Shown piece after piece: positions 26,029 through 34,730 of a DNA stretch of 64,000 bases (position 1 is the stretch's first letter; each line of letters begins with the position of its first letter). The notes below the pieces were generated by a model, which did no database searches, had not been told where the DNA came from, and worked only from the letters and a program-made list of their open reading frames with translations. Source of the stretch: Verrucomicrobiota bacterium (GTDB lineage Bacteria > Chlamydiota > Chlamydiia > Chlamydiales > Rhabdochlamydiaceae); the NCBI GenBank assembly GCA_018240015.1, contig JAFEGJ010000001.1, positions 240,250-304,249 on the forward strand, in the 5' to 3' direction. Position numbers and translations under genes: made by a program.

Positions 26029-26078
26029 AGAAAGCATTTTAGCATAAATGGTCATCCACATCAGCCTCAATTATTTTT

Positions 26079-26106
26079 TTGGCACGGTCCTTGCTTCTCT
26101 TAAATA
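26079..26106 (+). promoter_or_regulatory. Candidate sigma-66/70 promoter for the 26126-28564 operon
   Basis: TTGGCA (26079-26084), a 16-base spacer and TAAATA (26101-26106) lie 20 bases before the ATG at 26126, in the gap between divergent mutY and this operon. The ribosome site AGGAG follows. This is a sequence match only. Confidence 0.45.
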
Positions 26107-26125
26107 TCACCAATTAGGAGAAATT

Positions 26126-26608
26126 ATGACGCTTTGGAACGAGACCCATCTTCAACTCCAAGATGCTATGAAAAAAGAAATTGAAACGATGAGAGAAATT
26201 TTAGGAAACATGAAGGAAGAAGAACATTTTTTGATCCATAAAGACAAGGCGGCTTGGAATTATACGATCGAAGCCAGAAACCAGCTCTTTCAGCGCCTCA
26301 CAGAGACTCAAAGACATGCGCAAAGATTGGCCACTTCTTTGCAAGAAATGGTCCTGCCCCATAGCACGAAAGAAATCAGATCTCTTGAAGAAATTCTTCC
26401 TAGGGACGACGAAAACCGGCCTGAAACCTTATCTCTCAGAGATCAAATTTTGGCCCTCATCGACCGCATGAACCTCCAAAGCAGCCGCAATGAAATGCTA
26501 TTCGAACTGGCAAAATATCGAGAAAAATACCCCTCCACCCTTCCCGAAACAGAAAAAAAAGGGAAAATCTCTCTTGCGACCATGCAGGACGAAGGCGATA
26601 ATGCGTAA
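26126..26608 (+). CDS. Coiled-coil protein, FlgN-like in shape
   Basis: 160 aa from ATG 26126 with AGGAG at ideal spacing; the frame extends upstream to 26048 without support. The protein is almost entirely helical with heptad character (ETHLQLQDAMKKEIETMREI, AAWNYTIEARNQLFQRLTET and LRDQILALIDRMNLQSSRNE). This pattern and size resemble FlgN-type secretion chaperones, but no signature proves it. It is two bases ahead of the first glycerophosphotransferase-like gene and so probably cotranscribed with it. Confidence 0.72.
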   Translation: MTLWNETHLQLQDAMKKEIETMREILGNMKEEEHFLIHKDKAAWNYTIEARNQLFQRLTETQRHAQRLATSLQEMVLPHSTKEIRSLEEILPRDDENRPETLSLRDQILALIDRMNLQSSRNEMLFELAKYREKYPSTLPETEKKGKISLATMQDEGDNA

Positions 26609-26610
26609 GC

Positions 26611-27543
26611 ATGACGGCTGGCTTACTTTTGGGTCCCTTGGAGCACTACCTCGACCACATCGCGCCCTTGTGTGCTCTTCGAGGCATGCCCCTCCTTGTT
26701 ACCGATCATGAGGTAGAGCGGCTATCTATTGCTTTTTACCCCGACATTGAGACTAGATGCCTTACTCCCGATCAAATTGTTTCTGCTTTTGATACTCTCT
26801 ACGTATGCACCCCGCGACTTCTCTTCGAACAAGATTTTTTCATTCCACAAAAACTCCTCGGTAAAACTCTTAAAACCATCTGGGTCCCCCACGGCAACTC
26901 GGATAAAGGATACGCTTCGCATCACATGGAAGCCCTCAAAGATGAAAAGGCGACTCTTGTCTATGGAGATCGTATGATCGATTTTCTCAAACTTAAGGAC
27001 GTGTTTTCTCACTTAAAGGTCGAGCACGTGGGCAACTACCGATATGCGTACTGGGAAAAGCACCGCGCTTTCTACGCCTCGCTCCTTCCCTCTCTTCCTG
27101 GAAGAAAAGTTCTCTATGCTCCCACTTGGAATGACGCTGAAAAATCGTCCTCCTATTTTGATCTTCTTCCCCATCTCACGTATCATCCGGACTTCTCTAT
27201 CATCCTGCGCCCTCATCCCAACCTTCCTCTCCCTGAAGAGCCGCTGCCACCTAACATCTATCTCTGCACCCACTTTCCCCCCGTCTATCCTTGGATTGAC
27301 CTTTGCGACATCTATCTCGGCGACATGTCCTCCATCGGCTATGACTTCTTAAAAACCCAAAAGCCGATGTTCTTCCTCAACCAAAATCGCCGCACGCATC
27401 TGCCGCTCTTTCGGTGTGGAACCGTCATCAATCCTAGCGACTACCCCCGCATCTACGACATCCTCTCCGCCGCAGACAATCAGCCCTTTTACTCTATTCA
27501 ACGAGAAACATATGAACACACCTTCACATGTAAAGCGCTTTGA
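26611..27543 (+). CDS. CDP-glycerol glycerophosphotransferase-like protein, paralogue 1
   Basis: A 310-aa protein with the signatures of the TagB/TagF GT-B family: VPHGNSDKGY (catalytic His), VLYAPTWNDAEKSS, IILRPHPN and YLGDMSSIGYDFLKTQKPMF. There is no membrane segment. The teichoic acid enzymes transfer glycerol or ribitol phosphate; chlamydiae are not known to make teichoic acid, so the acceptor is probably another surface glycan. A tandem paralogue follows with a 32-base overlap. The two share the HGNSDKG, YAPTWND and SSIGYDFL motifs and the same start region (YLDH), showing a local duplication. Confidence 0.85.
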   Translation: MTAGLLLGPLEHYLDHIAPLCALRGMPLLVTDHEVERLSIAFYPDIETRCLTPDQIVSAFDTLYVCTPRLLFEQDFFIPQKLLGKTLKTIWVPHGNSDKGYASHHMEALKDEKATLVYGDRMIDFLKLKDVFSHLKVEHVGNYRYAYWEKHRAFYASLLPSLPGRKVLYAPTWNDAEKSSSYFDLLPHLTYHPDFSIILRPHPNLPLPEEPLPPNIYLCTHFPPVYPWIDLCDIYLGDMSSIGYDFLKTQKPMFFLNQNRRTHLPLFRCGTVINPSDYPRIYDILSAADNQPFYSIQRETYEHTFTCKAL

Positions 27544-28564
27544 CAAACGATGCATCGCCATTCACACCGGCGTTTCGTCGTATCTCGACCATTTAGGCCC
27601 TCTCTCTATTCTTCTGAATATTCCGATGATTGTGTCAGATCCCCTCGTCTATCAAGATGCGCGGCGCTATTACCCCGATCTCAACTTGACGTGCATGAAC
27701 CCATCAGACCTCTCCCTACCTTTTCTCGCCGAAAATTTTGATGTTATCCTCTCTTCGGGACATTATTGGGCCGTAGAATTAATTCCTCTCCTCAAACTTT
27801 TTTGCCAAAAAGATATGCGCGTTATTTACTGTCCCCATGGTAACTCCGATAAAGGATGGTCGCGCAGTAAGCCACTCATCAAAGACCTCACGTTTATCTA
27901 TGGCCCGCAGATGCTGGCCCGCCTCGACGACGTTAAAGACTACATAGTCACCGGTAATTATCGCTTTCCCTATTACCTTGAGCGCAAAGATTTTTACGAT
28001 AAACTCCTCGCCGAGGAATTGGCCGGGCGTCTTTCTCCTCTTAAGAAAACGCTTCTCTATGCTCCCACCTGGAATGACCCTGAAAATCCCACAACGTTTT
28101 TTACTGATTGTGAAAACCTTCTCAAAGATCTCTCCTCTTACAACGTCATCGTCAAACTCCACCCCTTTCTATTTGATGATCACCCGATTGAGGTAGAAAA
28201 AATAAAACAGAATTTTCCCGATGCTGTCTTCCTTCTAAACTTTCCGCCTATCTATCCCATCTTGAATTATTGCGACGCTTATGTGGGCGATTTTTCTTCG
28301 ATTGGTTATGATTTTCTTAGCTTTGACAAACCCCTTTTCTTTCTTACCGAAAGCAAAGGGATTTTAAGCCAAACAGGTCTCGTTTTACCTTCTCATGATA
28401 AGGGATCGTTCATCGAGAAAAATTGGCAGGCCGATTTAAAACACAAGCGGCAAGAGATCTATCAGTATGCATTTGGAGAAAGTCGAGATATGCAAGAAGT
28501 GCGTTTAGAAATGGAAAGGGCTCTCATGCATGAGAGCCCTACAAAAGAGAAAATTACTTCGTAG
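27512..28564 (+). CDS. CDP-glycerol glycerophosphotransferase-like protein, paralogue 2
   Basis: 350 aa from ATG 27512; the open frame extends upstream to 27416 inside paralogue 1. Motifs are CPHGNSDKGW, LLYAPTWNDPENP, VIVKLHPF and YVGDFSSIGYDFLSFDKPLFF, as in paralogue 1. It is about 40 residues longer, with an extended C-terminal region after ILSQTGLVL. The two may act in successive steps or as a heteromer. The 3' end overlaps the convergent small exported protein by 11 bases. Confidence 0.85.
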   Translation: MNTPSHVKRFDKRCIAIHTGVSSYLDHLGPLSILLNIPMIVSDPLVYQDARRYYPDLNLTCMNPSDLSLPFLAENFDVILSSGHYWAVELIPLLKLFCQKDMRVIYCPHGNSDKGWSRSKPLIKDLTFIYGPQMLARLDDVKDYIVTGNYRFPYYLERKDFYDKLLAEELAGRLSPLKKTLLYAPTWNDPENPTTFFTDCENLLKDLSSYNVIVKLHPFLFDDHPIEVEKIKQNFPDAVFLLNFPPIYPILNYCDAYVGDFSSIGYDFLSFDKPLFFLTESKGILSQTGLVLPSHDKGSFIEKNWQADLKHKRQEIYQYAFGESRDMQEVRLEMERALMHESPTKEKITS

Positions 28565-28769
28565 CAGGTGCTGCTGCTGCAGGAGCTACTTCTTTTTTCA
28601 CTTCAGCTTTTTTCGCGTCGACAACTTTCTTTTCGTCTTTTTGAGCTTCGACTTTTTGAGTGTCTTCAAAGACGACTTCTTTATTAGCTGTCTCGTCGTT
28701 AGCCAGAAGTCCTACTGCGTTAATTGCTACAGTAAAGGCCATCATGAGCATCCAAGTAATTGCTTGCAT
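28554..28769 (-). CDS. Small exported Lys/Ala/Glu-rich protein
   Basis: 71 aa from ATG 28769, which has GGAG five bases upstream; the longer frame to 28835 is unlikely. Residues 1-23 form a signal peptide or anchor (MQAITWMLMMAFTVAINAVG). The rest is low-complexity and highly charged: EDTQKVEAQKDEKKVVDAKK, then AEVKKEVAPAAAAPATK. Such tails are disordered and resemble linkers of periplasmic or peptidoglycan-associated proteins. The mreC-like gene lies just upstream on the same strand (58-base gap). The function is unknown. Confidence 0.7.
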   Translation of the reverse strand: MQAITWMLMMAFTVAINAVGLLANDETANKEVVFEDTQKVEAQKDEKKVVDAKKAEVKKEVAPAAAAPATK

Positions 28770-28827
28770 AAAATCTCCAGGTTTTTTTGGTAAAAATACG
28801 ATCACCAGACTACCGTTTTTTACGGAA

Positions 28828-29784
28828 TTAGTCAATTGGGGGAAGCACTGTTACATAGGAGAGATTATCGAGGGAAGATATAGACGCCTTAGCCTCAATC
28901 TCATACGAACAAGCCCCCTCCTTGAGAAGAGCCAGATTTTGCACATAAGCCACCCGAAGGCCTGGGGGAAACACCCCATCCATTCCCGAGGTCACCAAAA
29001 GATCCCCTTTTTGGATAAGAGGAACCTTATCTCCCTGCCCCACCCCGGGGCCAACCTCTGTCAGGAGCTCTCCCGTCCGAAGGGACCGCGCCTCTCCTTC
29101 CGCGTCAGCAAAATCGTAATTAAATCCCACTCCTTTAAGTGTCACTCCGCGAGAGCGCCACCACGGCTGGCTGACTCCAAAGATTTCCCCTTTGGCTAAA
29201 AATTTCTGATCCCGCTGCGCACGCACCGCAATCGGAAGTCCCGAATCCGTGATCAGCCTCACCTTTGACCGGCGATGCCCAACATATTCGATGACACCGA
29301 CGACTTGATCGCCCACCACCACGGGACTATTTTTCAAGATCACACTTTTCCCGAGTCTTTCGTTGCTCCGCTCACCCACATTGATCCAAAGCGTCGAACT
29401 CCAAGATGCAGGCTCGCGGAAAATCACCTTCGCTAAAACACCGCTTCCCATTAGTTCAAGGCGTTCTAAGAATTCCGATTTGCGCCTCTCGGTAAAACTC
29501 TTTACCTTCTCCTGCTGATCTTGAAGCCATCCTTCGGCAATCACATATTGCTTTAGCATCTCAAGCTCTGCTTTGAGACTCTGATTTTCTTGCTTCAAAA
29601 TATCGATTTGCCGGGCCTGCTCCGATGAAAAGAATCCAGGAATTGCCGCAATCATCCGCCAAATGGGAGCGATCGTGCCCATCGATGCCGACCTCAAGCG
29701 ATCAGAAGTCTTAGGAGAAAAGCTGAGCAAACAAAAGAGGCAAAAAGCCAGCCACCCATACGGTTTATACGACAATCTTTTCAT
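28828..29784 (-). CDS. mreC: Rod-shape protein MreC
   Basis: A 318-aa protein: a membrane helix at about residues 9-24, a coiled coil near 56-105 (EQARQIDILKQENQSLKAEL) and the two-barrel MreC domain with WSSTLWINVGERSNERLGKS, VVVGDQVVGVIEYVG and GDLLVTSGMDGVFPPGLRVAYV. MreC links MreB to cell-wall synthesis, which in chlamydiae directs polarised division. In C. trachomatis CT638 follows tyrB (CT637) in the same way (recalled). It overlaps tyrB by 20 bases. Confidence 0.9.
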   Translation of the reverse strand: MKRLSYKPYGWLAFCLFCLLSFSPKTSDRLRSASMGTIAPIWRMIAAIPGFFSSEQARQIDILKQENQSLKAELEMLKQYVIAEGWLQDQQEKVKSFTERRKSEFLERLELMGSGVLAKVIFREPASWSSTLWINVGERSNERLGKSVILKNSPVVVGDQVVGVIEYVGHRRSKVRLITDSGLPIAVRAQRDQKFLAKGEIFGVSQPWWRSRGVTLKGVGFNYDFADAEGEARSLRTGELLTEVGPGVGQGDKVPLIQKGDLLVTSGMDGVFPPGLRVAYVQNLALLKEGACSYEIEAKASISSLDNLSYVTVLPPID

Positions 29785-30919
29785 ACGCTCTTACCAAATA
29801 ATCTACTCCATCGTCATGAAGACCTGCAAGATTGATTCTGCCATCCAGCGTCAGATAAATCCCGAATTCTTTTTTCAGCTGCAGCGCTTGCTCCTGGGTA
29901 ATGGGCAGCATGCCAAACATCCCGCGTCCTTGAGCAATAGACTTTAATGATAGCTTTTCCGCCAACTTTTTACGCACCTTTTGGAGTCTTTTACGCATTT
30001 CTGAAAGCTCCTCTTCCCACATTTTCCTCAGCTCCGGCTTTTCCAAAACCATCGCCACCAATTTTCCTCCATGCGCCGGAGGATTCGAATAAAGCCCGCG
30101 AACGATCGGCTTAATCTTAGATCCGACCTTTTTTGCCGTTCCTTCCGACTCTGTGACAAAGAAAATCGCTCCCGTACGTTCGTTATAAATCCCGAAATTC
30201 TTCGATTGCGTACAAGACACCATCATCTCGTGCCCTTCTTCGATGAAGAGACGAATGGCAGCCGCATCCTCTTCAATTCCCTCTCCCATGCCCTGATACG
30301 CTAAATCAAAAAATGGAAGGAGCCCTCCGGCTTTACATATTTGAGAAATCTCTTTCCATTCCTCCATCGAAAAATCGATCCCTGTCGGATTGTGGCAAGA
30401 AGCTTGGCACAGCACTGCAGTTCCAGGTGCAAGTCCTTTCAACGCCTTTTTGCATCGCTCAAAATCTCCATAGGGATAACTCTCCACTTCGAGTCCCGAG
30501 CGCGTAAATATCTGTTTGTGATTCGCCCAAGTCGGATCGGAGTAGGCGATGCGCCCTCCCACCTCTTGCTTAATAAACTCTCCGCCCACCCGCAAAGCCC
30601 CCGTACCTCCCGGAGCTTGCGCGCCAAAAATTGTTTTACCCTTCGCTTTCCAAAGAAATTCTCCAAAAACAAGCGCACCCATTTTCTCGAGATACCGAGA
30701 ATCTCCCTCGATCGGCAAATAGGGTTTGGGCACTAGCGGAAGAAGCTTTTCGGCCTCTTTTACCGCCCGAAAAAGCACCGGCTGCAGCTTCTCGTCACGA
30801 TAAATCCCCGCAGACAAATCGATTTTCTGGGCCCTAGCGTCTTCTTGAAATTCCCTCAAGAGAGCAAAAATAGGATCAGGCTTGCCCGCCACAACATGGT
30901 GAAAAAAAAGTTTACCCAT
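29765..30919 (-). CDS. tyrB: Aromatic/aspartate aminotransferase
   Basis: A 384-aa PLP-dependent class I aminotransferase. Features in order are YLPIEGDSRYLEKM, GGTGALRVGGEF, YSDPTWANHKQIF, CHNPTGIDFS, FFDLAYQGMGEGIEED and the Schiff-base Lys in SCTQSKNFGIYNERTGAIFF. This is the AspC/TyrB Ia subgroup, slightly short of the usual 396 residues. It interconverts aspartate or aromatic amino acids and oxoacids. It is the first gene of a pair with mreC. Confidence 0.93.
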   Translation of the reverse strand: MGKLFFHHVVAGKPDPIFALLREFQEDARAQKIDLSAGIYRDEKLQPVLFRAVKEAEKLLPLVPKPYLPIEGDSRYLEKMGALVFGEFLWKAKGKTIFGAQAPGGTGALRVGGEFIKQEVGGRIAYSDPTWANHKQIFTRSGLEVESYPYGDFERCKKALKGLAPGTAVLCQASCHNPTGIDFSMEEWKEISQICKAGGLLPFFDLAYQGMGEGIEEDAAAIRLFIEEGHEMMVSCTQSKNFGIYNERTGAIFFVTESEGTAKKVGSKIKPIVRGLYSNPPAHGGKLVAMVLEKPELRKMWEEELSEMRKRLQKVRKKLAEKLSLKSIAQGRGMFGMLPITQEQALQLKKEFGIYLTLDGRINLAGLHDDGVDYLVRAYEKIVV

Positions 30920-30951
30920 AACCCCATTCTACTCACGGTTGTTTTTTCGTA

Positions 30952-30978
30952 TTGAAAAAACTCATTTCCCAGTAAAAT
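30952..30978 (+). promoter_or_regulatory. Possible promoter of tRNA-Ala
   Basis: TTGAAA (30952-30957), a 15-base spacer and TAAAAT (30973-30978) lie 11 bases ahead of the tRNA. The spacer is short, so this is a weak match. Confidence 0.35.
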
Positions 30979-30989
30979 GATCTCTCTTT

Positions 30990-31062
30990 GGGGCGTTAGC
31001 TCAGTTGGTAGAGCGCAACGATGGCATTGTTGAGGTCAGCGGTTCGACCCCGCTACGCTCCA
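30990..31062 (+). tRNA. tRNA-Ala (anticodon GGC)
   Basis: A 73-base cloverleaf. The acceptor arm GGGGCGT pairs with ACGCTCC with one G-U. The D arm is GCTCAGTTGGTAGAGC. The anticodon stem CAACG/TGTTG encloses loop ATGGCAT with anticodon GGC. The T arm is AGCGG-TTCGACC-CCGCT and the discriminator is A. CCA is not encoded. Its last ten bases overlap the 3' end of the opposite-strand gene at 31053. Confidence 0.96.
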
Positions 31063-32045
31063 AATATCCCCTTAACAAAATCCCACCACGAACTCTTCGG
31101 GGTGTTTTCCATGTACATGCGGTTCAGCTCATTCAATCTTGCTTCTACAAATCCCAGAAGCGTTTTTTCCCTGTCAAACTCGCCATTCCACTTGAACCCC
31201 TGATCGCGTTGATCTAAAAAATTAAAAAATGGATCGTCTACGCAATTCATCGGATCCTTTGTATAAACCTTGGTTAAAATGACCTGCGCTCTTCCCAGGA
31301 GTTTGAACTGCTGGTCGATATCTGAGGTATGACGTGCGGCCACAACAAGGTAATTGGCTTGTCTTATGAGCGCGCGTGTATTTAACACAGGCTTTTCTTC
31401 GTGTTTAATTGGAGGATGTCCTTTCGGCTGGAGATTCAGTTTTGTTCTTTGCTCCTGGTTTGATTTTCGCAGATAAATTTTCGATATCGTTATTGCTTCT
31501 TGATAGATCCGGGTGCTTAAGTAAGTAAAATAAGAAGTAGAATTAGCAGAGCAAAAAGTGCCCATAGCTCTTAAGGTGCCTATCTTGTGCTCACCCAGCG
31601 CCAGGCGTTCTTTATCGCTGAGGCCCTGCGTTGAAATTTTATCCAAACTCTTTAGTTCTCTAGCAAAGCTCTTTTCTCTATGAGATGTCTCTGTAAATGG
31701 ACGCGCACGCAAAGCCGCTAATTTAAAGCACCGAGCCGCCGCTTCTAAGTGCGACTGGATAAACCGACTCTTTTCTAAAGCACGCAAGCCACGCGCATAT
31801 GTTAGACCTGCTTGAGTTAAAGCCTCCGTAGACTGCTTTTCTACATAAATCCCTTGATGAATGGCCTCCCTCTCCGATAAGTCAAGTCTGCAATCGGTAT
31901 TTTCATCGGGCACTGTAGGAGCTTCGAGAAGACCGTCTGAGAGTGTGCAATCGATACGAGGCCAGCTAACCTCTGCATTACCAGCAGTGTGATTCCACCC
32001 TGCAGACTGAGGAGGTATAGAAGACGAAAAAGGTGTCATAAGCAA
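31053..32045 (-). CDS. Unknown helical protein ending inside the tRNA gene
   Basis: A 330-aa soluble protein (a start at 32039 is also possible). The first 60 residues are Ser/Pro-rich and disordered-looking. The rest is mostly helical, with YLVVAARHTSDIDQQFKLLG and ARCFKLAALRARPF suggestive of TPR-like helices. The extreme C-terminus (SWWDFVKGIFGA) is amphipathic, and its last codons and stop lie in the acceptor arm of tRNA-Ala. I recognise no family. It is next to another lineage-specific gene on the same strand, with 292 bases between. Confidence 0.72.
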   Translation of the reverse strand: MLMTPFSSSIPPQSAGWNHTAGNAEVSWPRIDCTLSDGLLEAPTVPDENTDCRLDLSEREAIHQGIYVEKQSTEALTQAGLTYARGLRALEKSRFIQSHLEAAARCFKLAALRARPFTETSHREKSFARELKSLDKISTQGLSDKERLALGEHKIGTLRAMGTFCSANSTSYFTYLSTRIYQEAITISKIYLRKSNQEQRTKLNLQPKGHPPIKHEEKPVLNTRALIRQANYLVVAARHTSDIDQQFKLLGRAQVILTKVYTKDPMNCVDDPFFNFLDQRDQGFKWNGEFDREKTLLGFVEARLNELNRMYMENTPKSSWWDFVKGIFGA

Positions 32046-32337
32046 TCCTAGAGTTAGTGTTTGCGGAAAAGATTACTCCAGAAAGAAACTTTTTTCAATC
32101 AAGATTTGGATTTGTAGGCTTGTTGAGGGTGGGTCGGATCTTCGAAAAGATATTCCAGTTCTTGCGCATTTACCATAAAGATCGGAGATTTTGATTTGCG
32201 CGTTTCCTTACTACTAACGTTATCTGGTGAGCTAACTCCCCAGATAAGGGCGTTGTATGGGGAGCTAGCTCCCCAGATATAACAAAATCAATTTCTGCCC
32301 ATAAGATCGCATGATCATTCTTATCCGTCTAAGAATA
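32046..32337. other. Non-coding stretch with possible gene remnant
   Basis: No convincing gene. On the minus strand a 63-codon open frame without a good start (32287 down to the TGA at 32099-32101) ends in EYLFEDPTHPQQAYKSKS, and might be the 3' remnant of a lost gene. It includes the palindromic repeats at 32222-32280. Confidence 0.4.
32222..32280. repeat. Two 22-bp palindromic repeats
   Basis: GGTGAGCTAACTCCCCAGATAA and GGGGAGCTAGCTCCCCAGATAT lie about 37 bases apart. Each is self-complementary (GGGGAGCTAGCTCCCC is a perfect 16-base palindrome), and TTATCTGG ahead of the first pairs with CCAGATAA at its end. In the open minus frame they would encode two copies of IWG(A/V)SSP. They may be operator-like sites, small hairpins or a coding duplication. 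Confidence 0.5.
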
Positions 32338-34626
32338 TTATTCTTTCTTAGACCACTCGAGCAAGTTCTTAAACGCTATTTTCTGATACAGATGATATGT
32401 CGTATCAAGTTTTATTTCTTCACTCCATCTTTTACGCAAAGGTGCTAGATGATGCTCTTGTACATTGGAAAGTCTCTTCTCGATGGCTTTTTTTAATTCA
32501 GACTGAGCTTTGCCATCGATAACATGCGCCATCGCAAGAGTTTCTATATCATAGCGGTCGTAGTTTTGATCCTCACCGATCGCTAACTTGTAAGCGGGGC
32601 ACGCCCAATAATCTTTTTTGTCTGAAGGTTTTTTCTTAAAGACAGAAGAAGCATAAAGAGTACGAACGTACTCTAACAGACTATTAAACTCTGGAGATGC
32701 AGGGTAAGGCCAAGAAACTGTTTCTAGGGCTTGTAAATCGCTCCAGCTAAAGGCATTTCGATAAGAGCTGATCGAATCTACAAATTGGTTAAAGTATCCA
32801 GAGTTTTTCTTTAACTTTATTTCGATGGCAAGACCCCAGGAAGCAACATTCTCATCGCCTGCTCTGATATGTCGTATAAAATTTTGAGCTAACTCTTCTT
32901 TCGTTAAAGCATCAGCAAAAGCTGTAGCTTCTGTAAGTCGCAGCTGAAACTTCTCGAGTGAAGTTAACCGACTTTTCAAATGATCCAGCTCGCTCTTGCG
33001 CCATTGCAACTTCAAAAACCCAGAGCCGCTTTTAAAATCTCCTTTTGAGATCAGACTTCCGGAACCAAAGGAGCTGAGTTCAGAATTTTCCTCGTAGTGA
33101 ACAAAGCCCTCCAATTCTTTAATTTTGGCTTTCAATTCGGTGACATAAGGATGTTCTGCTTTTTCCTTCTTAGTGGCTCTTTCAAATAGCTCTGCATGCA
33201 CCTGCTGCAGTAGCAAGGTATCGACAATCCGGCTCATGTCTCCCTTGACAACAGAGCGCATGTCCATGAGTGCGCTAGAATTTGCATCTGCGGCTTCCAT
33301 CAATTCTGGAATAAAACCACTACGTGAATACCTTTGCATACCGAAGGCCCTTGCGCGATCAAAGGCCGCACTGGCTTCAGCAGCTGTATCCACTCTTGGA
33401 TACTGTACAAATGCTTTAGCCGCTTCGAAATATTTCTGCCCTGCTTCCTCTCGGCGAACGCGCTCAAGAGCTTTTTGGACAACGGCTTTGGCTAGAGGAT
33501 TCGTCGGAAGAGGCACTTTTTCTAGTGCTTCTGCAGTAGAAAGGCGCAAAGGATTTAAGGCGTTTACAATATCGTCAGCCGTAACATCTTTTCCAACGGG
33601 CTTGAAGACAACTCCTTTTCTCTTTTCAATGTGAGCATGTACAGCATCAGCAAAAGCTATAATATCTGCTTCTCTTTGCTTTGTTTTTTTCAACTCAGCA
33701 ACCACTTCGCCGCCAAGACCTTTTAAGTTGAGTTTTCCCAGCTGCTCCAAAGTGGGGCAGGAAAAATATGTGAATTTCTCAATCACATCTTGGGCTTTTA
33801 ACGAGTAGTTGGGGAAGTTTTTTTGCAAAGCATCAACATGCTGCCATTCGTAAGTCAATAAGTTTATTTCATTTGCATTTTTGGCATGTTCGAGCTTTTT
33901 CTGCAGTTCTTCACAATAAGCCCTGGCTAACTCAGAAGCATAAATCTCTCCGATGACTGCCTTTGCAGGACCCTGAGCCGTTTCGAACAGTACTTTTAAT
34001 CGTTCAAGTGTAGGAGCACTGTTGGCATTCATCAACGCAACAACACGTTCTGGCTTAAAGTTGTCAGCAAACTCCTTGGGATAGTGAGAGAAAAAGTTAT
34101 TGGCTATTTGTATTTCCTTTTTACTATCCAAGCACTCTTGTATGACACTAGCAAACAAAGGGGCTAACGACTGTTGCAGTAAAAGATATCCCACCTCTTT
34201 TGTAAGTGGCATCGGAGAATTATACAACGTTTCCAGAAGAGACAAATCCAGGGATTCTGGAATTCGCAGTTTTTCCACAACTTGCTCAGCCGTTATACTA
34301 TAGTTTGGGCAAGCCTTGAGAAAGTTTGTTCCAGTACTACGGTCGAGCTCTCCATTATCCAACCTTTTTTGAATACTTGCGATGTAGGGGAGCAATACCT
34401 TGTCATCCGGGTAAACCCTTGGCGCCTCTTCCACTTTCATGTAACGACGGTAGAGACTATAGACGACTAAAACCAGCCCTACGGGCACTAGAACTTTAGG
34501 ATTCTTAAGCGTTGAAACTAGATGAGAGCCTCCTCTGAACAGTAAGGCCATCCAGCCCTCAGCTTTAGGTGCATTGGAAACAGTCGCTTTCATTGTCTCT
34601 GCAGAGACCGCGCCTAATCTATTCAT
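32338..34626 (-). CDS. Large lineage-specific protein with repeated helical modules
   Basis: A 762-aa protein. One membrane segment lies near residues 43-60 (KVLVPVGLVLVVYSLYRRY), and the rest is helical. I see a degenerate module in about four copies between residues 100 and 400: PNYSITAEQVVEKLRIPESL, PKEFADNFKPERVVALMN, PNYSLKAQDVIEKFTYFS and PVGKDVTADDIVNALNP, each followed by a Leu-rich helix. The C-terminal half has coiled-coil-like and aromatic-rich segments. No known family or catalytic motif is visible. It could be a membrane-inserted secreted protein, which is inference from its lone helix and lack of relatives. Confidence 0.75.
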   Translation of the reverse strand: MNRLGAVSAETMKATVSNAPKAEGWMALLFRGGSHLVSTLKNPKVLVPVGLVLVVYSLYRRYMKVEEAPRVYPDDKVLLPYIASIQKRLDNGELDRSTGTNFLKACPNYSITAEQVVEKLRIPESLDLSLLETLYNSPMPLTKEVGYLLLQQSLAPLFASVIQECLDSKKEIQIANNFFSHYPKEFADNFKPERVVALMNANSAPTLERLKVLFETAQGPAKAVIGEIYASELARAYCEELQKKLEHAKNANEINLLTYEWQHVDALQKNFPNYSLKAQDVIEKFTYFSCPTLEQLGKLNLKGLGGEVVAELKKTKQREADIIAFADAVHAHIEKRKGVVFKPVGKDVTADDIVNALNPLRLSTAEALEKVPLPTNPLAKAVVQKALERVRREEAGQKYFEAAKAFVQYPRVDTAAEASAAFDRARAFGMQRYSRSGFIPELMEAADANSSALMDMRSVVKGDMSRIVDTLLLQQVHAELFERATKKEKAEHPYVTELKAKIKELEGFVHYEENSELSSFGSGSLISKGDFKSGSGFLKLQWRKSELDHLKSRLTSLEKFQLRLTEATAFADALTKEELAQNFIRHIRAGDENVASWGLAIEIKLKKNSGYFNQFVDSISSYRNAFSWSDLQALETVSWPYPASPEFNSLLEYVRTLYASSVFKKKPSDKKDYWACPAYKLAIGEDQNYDRYDIETLAMAHVIDGKAQSELKKAIEKRLSNVQEHHLAPLRKRWSEEIKLDTTYHLYQKIAFKNLLEWSKKE

Positions 34627-34730
34627 ATCCCCATCCTTTTTTTAAAAATGAGAGGTCATTATATGCCTGAAGAAATTCGGCGCAAAGTTTTTTTGTCGAC
34701 AAATCAATAGTCATTTTTTAGATTGCACTT

